A stretch of 64,000 nt of DNA, taken from assembly GCA_947175425.1 (NCBI GenBank), contig CAMWMR010000013.1, positions 1 to 64,000 on the forward strand, in the 5' to 3' direction. Below are positions 11,501 to 19,495 of this stretch, in pieces. Both the position numbers and the translations under genes were made by a program. The notes below the pieces were generated by a model that saw nothing but the letters and a program-made list of their open reading frames with translations, ran no database searches and was not told the DNA's origin. The first letter of the stretch is position 1; each line of letters starts with the position of its first letter. Source of the DNA: an uncultured Porphyromonadaceae bacterium. Lineage in GTDB: Bacteria; Bacteroidota; Bacteroidia; Bacteroidales; Muribaculaceae.

Positions 11501-14500
11501 GTTTTGAAACGCGGGAAGTGGAGAAGTACACTGCCGAAGAGACCGGATTGTTTGAAAAGATGCTTGAGCAAATTGGCGTTGAGCGTCTTCGGAACGAGAG
11601 TGTGGAAGAACTTTTTGCGGAGCTGTCGCAGCTGATTGGAGCTCACACCGGAACGGATTTAAGTTCAAAGAAACCGTTTGTTGCCGCTTCGATAGTTAAA
11701 AATGCTGTTCGAAAAGCGCTGGACTATGCCGACACCGGCAATCTCAAGACAGAGAAAGACCTTGAGGCGACACGTGCGAAGATAGATGAGCGTCTCAATC
11801 CGGATGAGTATGAGGCCTGGCTTGAAGAGATGTTTGCGGATATTGTTGAAAAGAAGGGAATCCGCAACGAACGAGACATGTTCACACCGTCGGGAGAAAG
11901 CCGCCGGTGGGAGTCGCTTTATGATGCTGTAACGCTTGACAATGTTGTCAAGGCCATGCGCCGACAAGCCGACAAAGGCGGCACGGGCTTTTTTGGCGGC
12001 AGCATATTCGGGGCGGCTCATCGTGAGCTGAAGAATATGGAAGATATTCGCCGTGAGGCTGCCGCGCGTATCCGTTCAGTTTCCGATGAGGAGATTGAAA
12101 CGGCAAAGAAGCGTGTGGAGGAACGACTTGGAAGTATAAGCCTGCCGTCGGTTGAGGGAAACTTCTCCGCTACAATGGACTTTGTGGAGAACGTGAGGGA
12201 GGCGGTTGTGAAATCGCATACCGCCGAGGGAATATATCGTTATCTGAGCGATATATATCCCGACATGACAATGGAAGTAGCTAAAGAGATATCCGATATT
12301 GTCGGCGAGATTCAGCAAATGAGTACCCGTTATCTTGAAGCGAAACCTCAAAGGGCTGTAACACCGGAAGAGGTAAGGCTTGCAGTGGTGCCGGAAGGGA
12401 CACCTGCAGAGATTGTAAAGAGGCTTGAAAGCCATGGAATAGCGGTGCGCACTTATGAAAGGGGCAATGAACATGAACGAAATGCGATTATAAGCCGAGA
12501 GACTTCGGAAAGAGATTTGAGATTTCATGCGGCGATGTCGCGCGGGCGTGGAGACTTCGATGCGCTACGTGAGCGTGCGGTTTCGGAGCGCGGTATTGTT
12601 ATGCCCGGACTCAACGAGGCTGAGGTTCGTGTTGTGGAAGTGCCCAGGCATGATTTTGCGGGTACCGGCAAGGAGGCTTTGCAGGCAGCTGAGAAATGGG
12701 GCAAAGAGAATATTACCGGAATGCACACGGCATTCGACAGCGAGGGAAATGCTTTTGAGTATTCCATTTCCAATGATGCAGTGGAGAAGTATGTGTCGCG
12801 CTCGGCGACAGCCAAGAGTGAGAATATCGGTGTGCATCTTGCTGTGCTGAAGAAGTTGCCGGAAGTCATTTCGGAGAGCATAGAGGCTGAGATACATCCT
12901 GACTATAAAAAATTCGGGGGCAAACGTGCAGCCTCCGGAGAAATAAACGCGGAATCGTTGGTTCATCGGTTCTATGGGGCGGTAATTATTGAAGATAAAT
13001 CATACCGCGTAAAGACGACTATGCGAGAGTTCTCAGATGAAAATATGTCGACGGTAGCTCACAGTTATGAAGTAACAGAAATAGAGCTGTTGGAGGCGCC
13101 TTCCGACAATACTATTGGTACGGCCGAACCTTTGGCAATGACCTCTAACAGCTCAATTCCTGCTGCAAAATTACTACAAGGAGTTGAGAAATCCTATGAT
13201 CCGGGGAAAAAGTTGCTTGACGAGAGTGAAATTGCATATCGGGAGGATAATTTGACAAATTCCGGAGCAGGCGGAACAGGAGTCCGCGACATCCGACGAG
13301 AAGGAGACACCTTAGACCGTCAGGCCGAGGGTTTAGGCGTATCCGTTTCCGAAGTTCGGGACAAAAACCGTTTCGGAGGGGAGCGGCAGGCAGAGTTTGC
13401 GGCTCGTGAGCGGGAGCGCATGGTTAAGCGTGTTGAGGAGCTTGCCGAGCGTATGCATCTTGATAATGTTGAGATTGTGACTGATGCTTCACAGCTTGAG
13501 GGCAAGCGAGCCAAAGCCAAAGGTTTCTACAACAAGCGCACGGGCAAAATCACTGTTGTGATTCCTAATAATGTGAGCATGATTGACGCGGAGCAGACTC
13601 TGTTGCATGAGGCTGTGGCGCACTATGGGCTGCGACAGTTATTCGGGGAGCAGTTTAATACATTCCTGGATAATGTTTATGAGTCGGCGGATGCGAGCAT
13701 ACGCCGCAAGATTGCGGAAATGGCTGCCAAGAACGGCTGGGATTTCCGCACGGCCACCGAGGAATATCTTGCGGGGTTGGCGGAAGATACGGATTTCAGC
13801 GAGGCGCGCCGTCATGCGGGCTGGTGGACGAACATCAAGCGGTTGTTCCTTGATATGCTTGACAAGATAGGTTTCAAGGGTTTCAGGGATAAGACGGGCG
13901 TTGTGTTGACCGACAATGAGCTTCGCTATATTTTGTGGCGGAGTTACGAGAATCTTGCAGAGTCCGGGCGTTCCCGTGGTATACTCGGCGAGGCTGCCGA
14001 TGTGGCCAAGCAAAACGAGCTTAAGGTGGGTAACTTTGCCGAGCATGGTATTGAGGCGGAGTATGCGGCAGAGGTGACTGATATAGGAGAGATAAGTGAG
14101 CGGTTCAATAACGAGCTTGTTCAGTACGAGGAAAGTACACTTCCGCAAGGACACAGGTTTGAATTAGGTATGCCGTCGCGTTATCTACAGAGTGCGGGAT
14201 TCCCGAATCTGCCGATATGTATGCGTGCGTCTCTTTTGGCTAGAAAGGCCGGCGATGAAAAACACCCGTTTGAAGCCTCTGATATAAAAGGTCTTGTAGA
14301 TGCTATTCAGAAGCCAATAGCAATATTTGAGTATACAAAAGCGAATATGCGCAATCTTATAGTTGATGTAAAGAGAGGAGACAAACATTTTCTCGTAGGC
14401 GTGACCTTGAACTATAAGGCTGGCGACATAGAAATTAATAGCGTATCGGGGTTATTCCCAAAAGAAAGCCATGAATGGGTTAAGTGGATTCAGGACGGGA

Positions 14501-15222
14501 AAGCGGTTCGCATAGACCAAAAAGAAAAGGTTCAAACGATAATCGACAGTCTACGGACTAATCCCGCTGAGTCTGAACGTATCGGTCTGAACCTTGAAGA
14601 TGTTGCAAAGATAGTAGAAAATTTTGAGAATCCAACAATTGAGGAAGAAGAATTGTTCCGACCGGGCGATTTTACACCTCGAGATCGCGCGATTGCACGC
14701 GATGCGTATAATCGTATATGTGCGTCGGGCGGGTATCAGTTCAAGGAGGCGCTACAAGACAGTATGCTTGGCTTAAAAGAGCTTTACAAGGCAATACTGG
14801 GAAAGGAAACCCGAATTGAAGATGTAGCAGGGTTTGAGAATGCGTATTTGTTCGAAAACCGAATGAACAGTGCAACAAAGGGTCAACAGCATGTTTATTT
14901 TATTCGTTATATGCAGCCGCTACTGAAAGAGATAGGGCGCATTGCAGGGGCGAATGAGCGCAAGCGCAGAGAACTGACGGATTACATTATGGCGAAGCAT
15001 GGCCTTGAGCGCAATGAGTATATGCGCAGGGAGGCGGCTGCGAACGGAGAGAAGACTGAGCGTGATTTTGCGGGACTAACGGGATGGCGAAATGTGATTT
15101 ATTGCGGGAAGTCTTCCAAGGGTGGCAAACCCATTTCTTTTCGCAGGGTGTTTACATTTTCGGGGTCTTCGAGTCTCCAAAGTACCAATTCTTTTGTAGT
15201 AGGGTCTTTTTGTACTTTTTGA
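2545..15222 (+). CDS. giant phage large polyvalent protein, 3'-truncated at the junction
   Basis: 4225 codons, a multi-enzyme protein of the type packaged in virions and injected with DNA. Order seen (residues approximate): two tandem W-x(11)-G-x-(N)VGKD-x2-EF-x2-L repeats (8-65); coiled coil (245-330); glycine-rich hydrophobic segments (400-470, 660-700); an EAR-rich coil (1250-1330); a DdrB/ParB-like domain with QGNNRSEALR (1355-1720); an inorganic-pyrophosphatase-like domain with DYGYIRGT and DGDHIDVFL (1990-2130); an ART-like domain beginning LTLYHGTP (2160-2290); a possible BECR-nuclease-like region (2450-2620); a zincin-like HEYTH (2701-2705); a second zincin-like HEAVAH (3688-3693); a MuF C-terminal-like domain (3850-4035); and a helical domain to about 4175. 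The last ~41 codons are antisense to the next gene and are not native. Domain names come from memory of polyvalent-protein families; function is inferred. Confidence 0.8.
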   Translation: MANESTQWLYGQLTKRGYNVGKDVEEFDSLMRSNAESRQWAYDTATKSGLNVGKDIDEFSSLVGGGSQAEVSPAPPAAVAPVEASAPAAGDEAVKEERWNPTMEERIENVRSVQDVVNHYRDVAKVGLDAAGRRGELYTPEGRERRKTQEFMARLSGTRVKPMGLVKPSGADADASGGGDSEGGSAPVVSPVPYGYVIGKDGKRHSQWLLPDGSLTTDFIEADKAEYVAREGRLQHEREREQSVEGQLRRAEAELAELRRQFDERGNEVLEESTEFDRTKMNGPLGFLLHGETNVRKQSGDKERSALRVAIRQKEEQIKNLREERDRQAGKDVGFWRGFGRTVSDTRTWDFGTGDLLDAMTVLNADAYSAPDATEGERRAGQAMMQALHDNQQVEEMYGGNASFWNRAGVMTGYMPSFMVDFALTGGGFEAINVVGKAAARGSVKLIGEAAVKEMSKLGVKAYAKKYGIRGVGRMAGNWTVKALGTTADDLLLRAPLMTNTIQGGKTAADVINRKLGAVVVDENGNYSFENDKTWGSAVWQGEADAVIENYSEMFGAHLDGVVPALAKAFGGKRISGMLARANASGYGRILATTREHFKRLGVSDYFGEVAEEYYGQLWRSMLKLDDAYTNVPVCDEDGNQVVDEQGNPVYERKNLLFTGEFNGDIWGGMALSMGLMGAGKYSISGAAYLSMKHQVNKADKRASEIFTSGRWDSIRELIDTTTNDDMGTLAESIVSDDSLTEDELSAVMVYMERSLNLRGLNLGALARSRESAADAEEASDAIPEAYYGDDVQGGAEIDSGLSQSYIEGYETSDPQRMNDAQNMYEYQRRRAEGFFDASFLEAFENNPVYYLQEMQRTGQFTQEEIDAAIDYINAKTVRDGILQRVHDNIDEQITQSDAMINARVNPASGMIHPAVMGLDNREVYVVGGSLAINPDGTIDREASDESIVVRDAQTGELQFTDPKSVVSAGEAIDPEMERAIAVDNIRQQTAQAAADALNGTLAFNPGDVVEINDGGGNVQVTVLGPVVDENSGMPVEGQVLVQFPNGQQTAFAKEQLQSFADAANIERIDRRAQENAAARGGVVSPGFALNDEFTVLKEDGTPVRGTITAELDEDGRIEIQTDEPVNGNYVNRFTPAELEAMFDTYNGQAVNMSAPEAVDTAAEAEAPQQPVAAEGEDVRQDESALSRVPVGADGKPDFGAADVDTAWDALVEKTGNESVASAFAANMVSVSEAELKKAEKMKPKATVDIDEFMAAENERLAAVERAKSALEHWKAVEGTKQRREAERLSAEAEEARRRASERAAEEARVRAEREEAERLEREALNGVPDWSVDTPQDARARGYRRNGPKKVDRQEIIDDHALGNSVEVKFGDDVIQSGNVVVMEASQLQPSHRDGQRNPAHFLDEAQPKERKDAASRLAAARIAEGIRPEEITSSVTAYTGAPSVNSRGEVIQGNNRSEALRMMYEGYPDSAAKYKRYLIEHAAEFGLTREAVEAFEHPVLVNMLDVSDESAIALGQYVAQDTESGGVERIKPKNAVQKMGDKIGTFANLLLRSADEEATFAQLVDANGVNVLKWMNRNGYITNTQYASAFDSKGNLTAEAANDLKGIMYQSVFRGGSTRLEEMFNNLPSKAQRAILATAFRDYDSAFADRMIGEIQQSVIAFNALMGYERFSDATNAESARQAVGEWVSQYAFDDVSGEPYLPSETFSNFALALAAMYKGNTQKHIQSVFNTMYDIIQGTEQDNLFEAADKTPRPVAEAIRQVLNLEYQPVKKNDNGTNGSAVLDINSEDVQGGRRGSNGNADGAEQHKEDAEPGYGADNWDDVLPERATAETESSHVDVFIDQARGGDAAAIADLERYGIEAGTPGVYRFAGKGEVDSLMAGKHYRGRMGNGRVDVTASEEVTSAAHKDYRIKFKAEFDLYKKGNGRTQMKSAQEKDGYVLGGYDLRDVESIEELQPDGSYREIYRATESATEAEVNTEPTEAQKAAGNYKKGHVRVDGHNVSIENPKGSVRRGTDADGNEWENTMQNDYGYIRGTQGVDGDHIDVFLSDTPEEGDVFVIDQVNEDGSFDEHKVMYGFPTEQAARDAYLSNYKSGWNGLGAITRVSKEEFKKWIQSSKRKTKPFAEYKSVRDITYNVDQTPTNVNEQGMIVDGEGKPLTLYHGTPNDVELADLAMGHTRQGDDEAARYNGDGISFTPNRDVANDYATTNGGEGKVFEVNVTLKKPYYTLGIANFTPEEAAEFTASLQAKGHDGIINYQSKAMREAGAIPNEVIVFDVNSVTPATGVAPANVSSEQPSQGNKADGIASNQSVINSDGKVSDSAADKQTDGSESSDFERGLADFARRYGEGKERVSVLDREFSEWMSGRSVKELADLDVNMLNAVCNAAGLDAGKAWAFRMSIDKATPKEKLSEVFELRGQRKAGEMKGNEEAEGDVQFHAESSGNSRDNSEVYEAAKGLLESAGIEVIEVDNATAQEKLGGLDDVRLMGSRTDRKMSQVGEYYSGKELDGNQQSVVDVFSGKEDNVAVDVERAEGTARVVMRQGTENRAGAKHSLFRHFGTRAAWVTEADIAMIPEIIGKGERSVKGNSVTYDYETADGTRLRVTTINNRGREEFTNFLSNRKPLSSESRQAQKGNTQSSARATNAEVSDAKLGNNSESGKSDDSVRVLRTSGGVAYGWTEGGKVYLNRDAMNPETPLHEYTHLWDDMVRRENPELWARGKELMKQTPLWDEVVNDPAYADIRDDEDAVASEVHSRLTGKRGAEVMQEMINRAKAKGAMETAEAVSLVERLKRWLGDMFRGLRATLGKWSKKELDGLTLEDFNNMTLRDLAEGVNPKSGEKNLVAVHNISEENLVKALDLGGFPMPSIAITKAGTGHTGFGEISLVFGKESVNPADRRNKVYSGDAWTPTFPETGYKLNEAKTARIYDRANNAGRLPFLRAVDFHPDNYGRKISDDRRSLMDAFREDYGAKQLFLSEHGNAVESFETREVEKYTAEETGLFEKMLEQIGVERLRNESVEELFAELSQLIGAHTGTDLSSKKPFVAASIVKNAVRKALDYADTGNLKTEKDLEATRAKIDERLNPDEYEAWLEEMFADIVEKKGIRNERDMFTPSGESRRWESLYDAVTLDNVVKAMRRQADKGGTGFFGGSIFGAAHRELKNMEDIRREAAARIRSVSDEEIETAKKRVEERLGSISLPSVEGNFSATMDFVENVREAVVKSHTAEGIYRYLSDIYPDMTMEVAKEISDIVGEIQQMSTRYLEAKPQRAVTPEEVRLAVVPEGTPAEIVKRLESHGIAVRTYERGNEHERNAIISRETSERDLRFHAAMSRGRGDFDALRERAVSERGIVMPGLNEAEVRVVEVPRHDFAGTGKEALQAAEKWGKENITGMHTAFDSEGNAFEYSISNDAVEKYVSRSATAKSENIGVHLAVLKKLPEVISESIEAEIHPDYKKFGGKRAASGEINAESLVHRFYGAVIIEDKSYRVKTTMREFSDENMSTVAHSYEVTEIELLEAPSDNTIGTAEPLAMTSNSSIPAAKLLQGVEKSYDPGKKLLDESEIAYREDNLTNSGAGGTGVRDIRREGDTLDRQAEGLGVSVSEVRDKNRFGGERQAEFAARERERMVKRVEELAERMHLDNVEIVTDASQLEGKRAKAKGFYNKRTGKITVVIPNNVSMIDAEQTLLHEAVAHYGLRQLFGEQFNTFLDNVYESADASIRRKIAEMAAKNGWDFRTATEEYLAGLAEDTDFSEARRHAGWWTNIKRLFLDMLDKIGFKGFRDKTGVVLTDNELRYILWRSYENLAESGRSRGILGEAADVAKQNELKVGNFAEHGIEAEYAAEVTDIGEISERFNNELVQYEESTLPQGHRFELGMPSRYLQSAGFPNLPICMRASLLARKAGDEKHPFEASDIKGLVDAIQKPIAIFEYTKANMRNLIVDVKRGDKHFLVGVTLNYKAGDIEINSVSGLFPKESHEWVKWIQDGKAVRIDQKEKVQTIIDSLRTNPAESERIGLNLEDVAKIVENFENPTIEEEELFRPGDFTPRDRAIARDAYNRICASGGYQFKEALQDSMLGLKELYKAILGKETRIEDVAGFENAYLFENRMNSATKGQQHVYFIRYMQPLLKEIGRIAGANERKRRELTDYIMAKHGLERNEYMRREAAANGEKTERDFAGLTGWRNVIYCGKSSKGGKPISFRRVFTFSGSSSLQSTNSFVVGSFCTF
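15078..15101. other. phage/chromosome junction inside the giant gene
   Basis: Rightward, phage-like coding continues through residues RDFAGLTG (to about 15,081). After that the frame is the antisense of the leftward DUF6624 gene, whose TAA stop occupies 15,099-15,101. The two genes therefore collide at this point, leaving the phage gene without its natural 3' end. No tRNA gene or obvious long repeat is visible here; an att core cannot be identified without the other prophage end. Confidence 0.6.
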
Positions 15223-15992
15223 GTACCATAGCGTTGAGGTTTGCCCGCGTACATTTGTTGACGGTCGTACATCTTGGCGTATAAACCTCTCGGGATTTCA
15301 TTATCTTGGGCGGCTTTCTCAAAGATAGGAATATACTTTTCTATGATTTCGGGACTTGCATGCTGTATTACAAAGAATATGGCCTGATTTGCGTTTCCGA
15401 CTTTAGATTTAGGAATCCACCCGTTAGCATCCAGTAACTCAACGCTTTTAGCAAGGTTGATGCTATCGTTCATTTGTATTTCTTGCCATGTACGACCTAA
15501 TGCATCTTTATTCGAAGGGTCGGATTTGAATAGCGAAATCAGACGACCACGGGGATTTTGGTCGGTACTATATATTTCGAGCAATGTTTTTCTAAGAGGA
15601 ATATCATAGCATGTCATAGAATTTGCCAAACGGCGTTCGTTCTCTGCTTGAATATCACTCCATTGCGGCAGTAAGCGACAATCTTCCAATAATTCAGTGA
15701 CAGATATGCGTTCATCGAAAAATGTAGAGTCGGATTTGAGGGCTTGTGCAACAAATTCGAGGGCAAGAGAATCCTTATCGCATTGAGCTGCTGCGATTGC
15801 TGCATTCATTGCCGTGACTGATTCCATTGAGTCGATATTGTTGCGATATGCCGCAAGATACTCTTGCAGGGCTTCCGGGTATTTGAATTCCGAGAGGAAT
15901 GTATCGCCCCGGGAAACTGACGCGTTTTGTGCATGGATTGACAATATGGTGACAATCGTTAAAGCCAATAGAAAGAATCGAATATTTTTCAT
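15099..15992 (-). CDS. secreted DUF6624-family protein
   Basis: 297 residues with a signal peptide (about 1-21, ending in SIHAQ), then helical repeat-like sequence (30-110) and a C-terminal domain with GNANQAIFFVIQHA, an EKAAQDNEIPRGLYAKMYDR-like stretch and RYGTQ. These features match what I recall of DUF6624, a family common in Bacteroidetes with no established function. The protein seems full length, ending EDFPQ, and its stop codon marks the phage junction. It is transcribed toward the phage gene, so its own 3' flank has been replaced. Downstream of its start is a 130-nt gap, then the broken restriction-modification gene on the same strand. Confidence 0.75.
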   Translation of the reverse strand: MKNIRFFLLALTIVTILSIHAQNASVSRGDTFLSEFKYPEALQEYLAAYRNNIDSMESVTAMNAAIAAAQCDKDSLALEFVAQALKSDSTFFDERISVTELLEDCRLLPQWSDIQAENERRLANSMTCYDIPLRKTLLEIYSTDQNPRGRLISLFKSDPSNKDALGRTWQEIQMNDSINLAKSVELLDANGWIPKSKVGNANQAIFFVIQHASPEIIEKYIPIFEKAAQDNEIPRGLYAKMYDRQQMYAGKPQRYGTQKVQKDPTTKELVLWRLEDPENVNTLRKEMGLPPLEDFPQ

Positions 15993-16122
15993 GTTCTATA
16001 ATTTTTTCGCAAAAATAATAACAATTCCTTTATTTGCTCTCAACATTTGTTGAAAGTAAGTGTGTGTTATTATGAAGAAATCTAACAGGTTGCAGCAGAT
16101 GCTTCATAGCAAATAAATGCTA

Positions 16123-19100
16123 CTACGAAGCTGTAATAACTCCGAGCTTATTAAACAGTTTCATTATTTTTGAACGGTATACTTCTATCGTCATGCGTGT
16201 ACGTTCAAATTCCTTATCGATCCTTTCGCATTCATCCACAATATTTTGCTGTATATCGTGCGGTATATCAGGGATTGGAAATTTTACAAGGTCGGCTTTA
16301 TAGAAATGCGGCTGTCCTGCTTGCTGCGGACGAATGGCATACAGTAACTCCTGATGTGCTTTTAGATAGTAACAAATGTACTTTGTTTTTATAATATCAT
16401 CGGTTTGTATGGTAATGCAATCGGACGCAAAAATACGTTCGTTCCAATAGTTTACAAAACCTGCGTTGGCACCCGAAGCACTTATTGTAATAACATCGGC
16501 TTCACGGTTATATGTGTTATTTGTGTATGCAAAGCTAAGTCCTCCGGCAACAACTTTATAATCGCCCGGCTTTGTATTGCCTTTGGTTATTGCTTTTCCT
16601 TTTAGGATATTTTCGTCACCTGCGAATTGACCGAGTCGTGCGACAGGATACGAGCTTAATATAGATACCGATTTTTTTGCCGATGTGCGAAGTGATTTAT
16701 CAAAGTCAGGTTGTGTGAAATCAATTAAATCTTTAAGATTGAAGTATTGAGCCGTATTACCCAATATATCATTGCTCACAGTTGTGCCATTGAACGAACA
16801 CTTTACGGCATACGCCAATGTATCGGACGCATACCGGTCTTTATCGTTGTAAAGTTGTCCTCCGCGATTGGTAATTACAATGCCCTCGTTTCCTTTTCGG
16901 TTACTCCATTCGTAACCAAGAAAAGCTTTTTGGGCGGCATTGTCGGATGGAGCGGTAATAACAAGGGTGTTTTGTGTACGAACGAGGCCAAAGAAATGCA
17001 ATTTTTCGTGTTCTATAGCCTTGACATATTCGTAAAACATGGATTGCAGCACATAGTGTTGCTCTTGTCTTGACAAATTTTTAAATTTCGGAGTTTTTTT
17101 CTTGGCAGTGACTACCGAGCTTTCTTTAAATGCAGTTATGTAGTTGTTAAAGTATTCAATTGAAGCAAACTGCATGTAGTCGCTTTTGGCAGATATGAAT
17201 TCCTTATAATCGGATCCGGAGATACCGACATGAGCAAGATAGGCTTCTATAATATCGTTATCTTCCCAGTCGGAAAGAGATTCCCCTTTCCATATTGCAT
17301 CTACGCTGTCTTTAAGCAATTTGAAGCGGGACGGCGGTTCGTCGAATTTTTCAAGAAAAAGAGCTACTGTGCCTGTCCCTGTCGCTCCGAATGTTTTATT
17401 GCCAAAGCAAACAATTGCCCTTACGAAGAAATTCTTCAGAATATGCTCCCGTGCTTTTATGTAACTTGAAGGTGTGCTGTTGGTAAGTATTGAGGACGGC
17501 AATATAACCGCAGCAACGCCACCGGGCTTTAACAGCTGGGCTAGCGTTCAACAAAAAGTGTTTCTATTTCCGATCCGGAATTTGAGATGTTCTCAAGAAT
17601 CTCTAAATTATTATTTTTAAGATTGAGGTGACTCTTGAACGCATCCACAGAATAGGGCGGATTGGCTACAAGAACATCGAATTTGCCGTTTTCAATTCCT
17701 TTTTCAGGGTAACATTCCAGTCCGTCTCCGTATATAATGTTAGCCTCCCCTGCTCCATTCATAAAGAACGATACCTTGGAAACTCGTGCAAGGCGGTAAT
17801 CTTTTTCAATGCCGTATATACATTTTTCCACCCATGAATTGTTTTCCGCAATTTGTTCTCCAATATGGCGGAAATAGCTGTTGACAGCTTCAACTGCTTC
17901 GGTCAAGAAATGCCCTGCTCCACAAGCATAATCCACCACCTTAGGCCTGTTATAGCGATTTTCCTGCTTAACGATACGTTCTATCGGAAGGCAGTCCCAA
18001 ATGAAACGAGTGACAGGCATGGGTGTAAAAAATTGCCCTTCATTCTGTTTAAAACCTTTATTAAGAAGTTGCTCAAACAAATCGCCCAAAAACTGGTGTT
18101 TTGCTGTATATACAATGCGATAGCGTTCGAAAAGCTGCACTATTTCCACAAGAATTTTTCCGTTTTGGAAAAACAGATCCTCATTGTGAATGTCGCGGAA
18201 AGCGAAATCGTTGTTAGAGTAAAACTTAAGTGAGCGAATAGTATTATTCAATTGTTCTATAGCTTGCTCACGCATTTGACCTGTGAATTGGCAGAACAGT
18301 TTTTCGGCATAATCTGCAGGGACATAGAAAATATCTTCTTTCATAAATTCTTCCATGCCTTGCTTGTGAAGCCTCATCAGACGGTCTTGTAAGCTTTCGT
18401 AGGTATCGCTGCCTATACGGTACTGGAAATCTACAACATCGTTTTCGCCCTTGTATATTTCATCGACAAGTTTGCAAATAAAAAGTGCTATGAGACGATT
18501 GAAAGCATTTTCCTTATCGCTCACATTGTTGTGGCGGAGTATCTCCTCAAAACGATTTACTATTCGGTCGTCGGGAGTGAAATCCCTCAGATTCTTTTTT
18601 CGGAGCGGCTTTACGCCAATGTTGTACGCGACAGTATCTTCATCGAAAATGAGTTTGTCGTGCATGTCTTTTTTGTACGTTTCATTCCAAACTTCAAAAA
18701 GACTTCGTGCGTTGCCTGCGACTTTGGGATTTGAATAAATCAGTATAGACTCGTCTTTTCGGGCAAGTTTTTCGATATTTGCATCATCGGTACAATTTAT
18801 AACAGGGCATTCATAAACGACCTCTCCGTTTTTGAAATCGGATGTATATAGCCCCAGCCATTTGCATGTACGTTCCTGTTGCCAATACGAGAATAGTTGG
18901 CCTCCGTCCTCTTTTGTCTGTTTAAGCGCTTTGGAGAATTCCGCAAATCTCTTGCACTCAAGAATAAAGAGCACAGTGTCACATTTGGAGCTTGTGTAAA
19001 CAATAATATCGGCTCGGCCACCTTTCTGTTCATGCCCCAAAGTCCATAGCTTTTCAAGTTCGATTGTGTCGGGAGCATAACCTTTATCCAACAGGCGGTT

Positions 19101-19331
19101 CACACACTCAAAAACGACAAAATTCTCCTCTTTGTTGAATCCGGTATTGCGATCACGCCCCTTTATTTGTTCCGGATAAACAAGTTTTTCTGCCGACATA
19201 TCCACTGCCATCCTGCAATTCGGTTGCTCAAATTCTTTAATGAAGGATGTCCCTTGTTTGCTAAAACCAAGGTGTAACAGTAATTCGGGTAACGATGATT
19301 TTGTTATCATTCGCCTGAGGATGAATAACAT
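16123..19331 (-). pseudogene. single-chain type IIG-like restriction-modification enzyme, frameshifted
   Basis: Two leftward frames form one enzyme of about 1,060 residues. The upstream frame (17541-19331; an inner ATG at 19310 is also plausible) has an HsdR_N-like nuclease region with GRADIIVY...FILECKR (about 95-130), a helical middle, an N6-adenine methylase with motif I DYACGAGHF (about 462) and motif IV NPPY (about 555), and stops at FVER. The downstream frame (16123-17502 and a little upstream) continues with AQLLKPGGVAAVILPSS, which in intact methylases follows ER after one residue, and ends in a target-recognition domain and a C-terminal coil. The frames join near 17,535 as if one base were missing at CGCTAGCC. 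Unless this is a read error, full-length enzyme is not made. Confidence 0.8.
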
Positions 19332-19378
19332 CTTCGGTCGGAGATGCGATGAAGACGTTTTGTATTAAACAATATTAT

Positions 19379-19416
19379 ATTTTGCATAAAGGACAAATTT
19401 GCCCGTTATGCAAAAT
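19379..19416. promoter_or_regulatory. 38-bp imperfect palindrome, operator candidate
   Basis: Perfect 11-bp outer arms (19379-19389 and 19406-19416, ATTTTGCATAA and its complement) flank an inner CAAATTTG palindrome (19394-19401). Across all 38 bp only two symmetric base pairs fail to match. A TAATTTTG -7-like box on the minus strand (19411-19418) overlaps one arm, 80 nt upstream of the restriction-modification start. This is what a dimer or tetramer operator over the promoter would look like. No controller gene is adjacent. Confidence 0.6.
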
Positions 19417-19495
19417 TACGCAAAAAAACAGAGCTTTGGAACTAAATAACCAAACGTTCTGTATTTTTCTATATTAGCTTTTGAAAATCAGAATG

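Larger units (their letters stand above)
1..15090. mobile_element. right end of a phage/prophage, truncated at the host junction
   Basis: The stretch holds a terminase-small-subunit-like gene, two virion-type small genes and a giant polyvalent protein gene, an arrangement known from tailed phages of Bacteroidales. Codon use (many GAG, CGT, GGT) differs from the downstream chromosomal genes. The right limit is inferred: the giant reading frame stops looking phage-like near 15,078 and runs antisense through the 3' end of a chromosomal-type gene whose stop codon is at 15,099-15,101. The left limit, integrase, portal, capsid and large terminase are not in the window, so it cannot be said whether the element is complete or active. 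No direct repeat can be checked without the left end. Confidence 0.7.

Noticed and set aside
15085-15222. The last ~40 codons of the giant gene as a real phage C-terminus
   Set aside because: They are the exact antisense of a chromosomal-type DUF6624 gene and show no continuity with the preceding helical domain.
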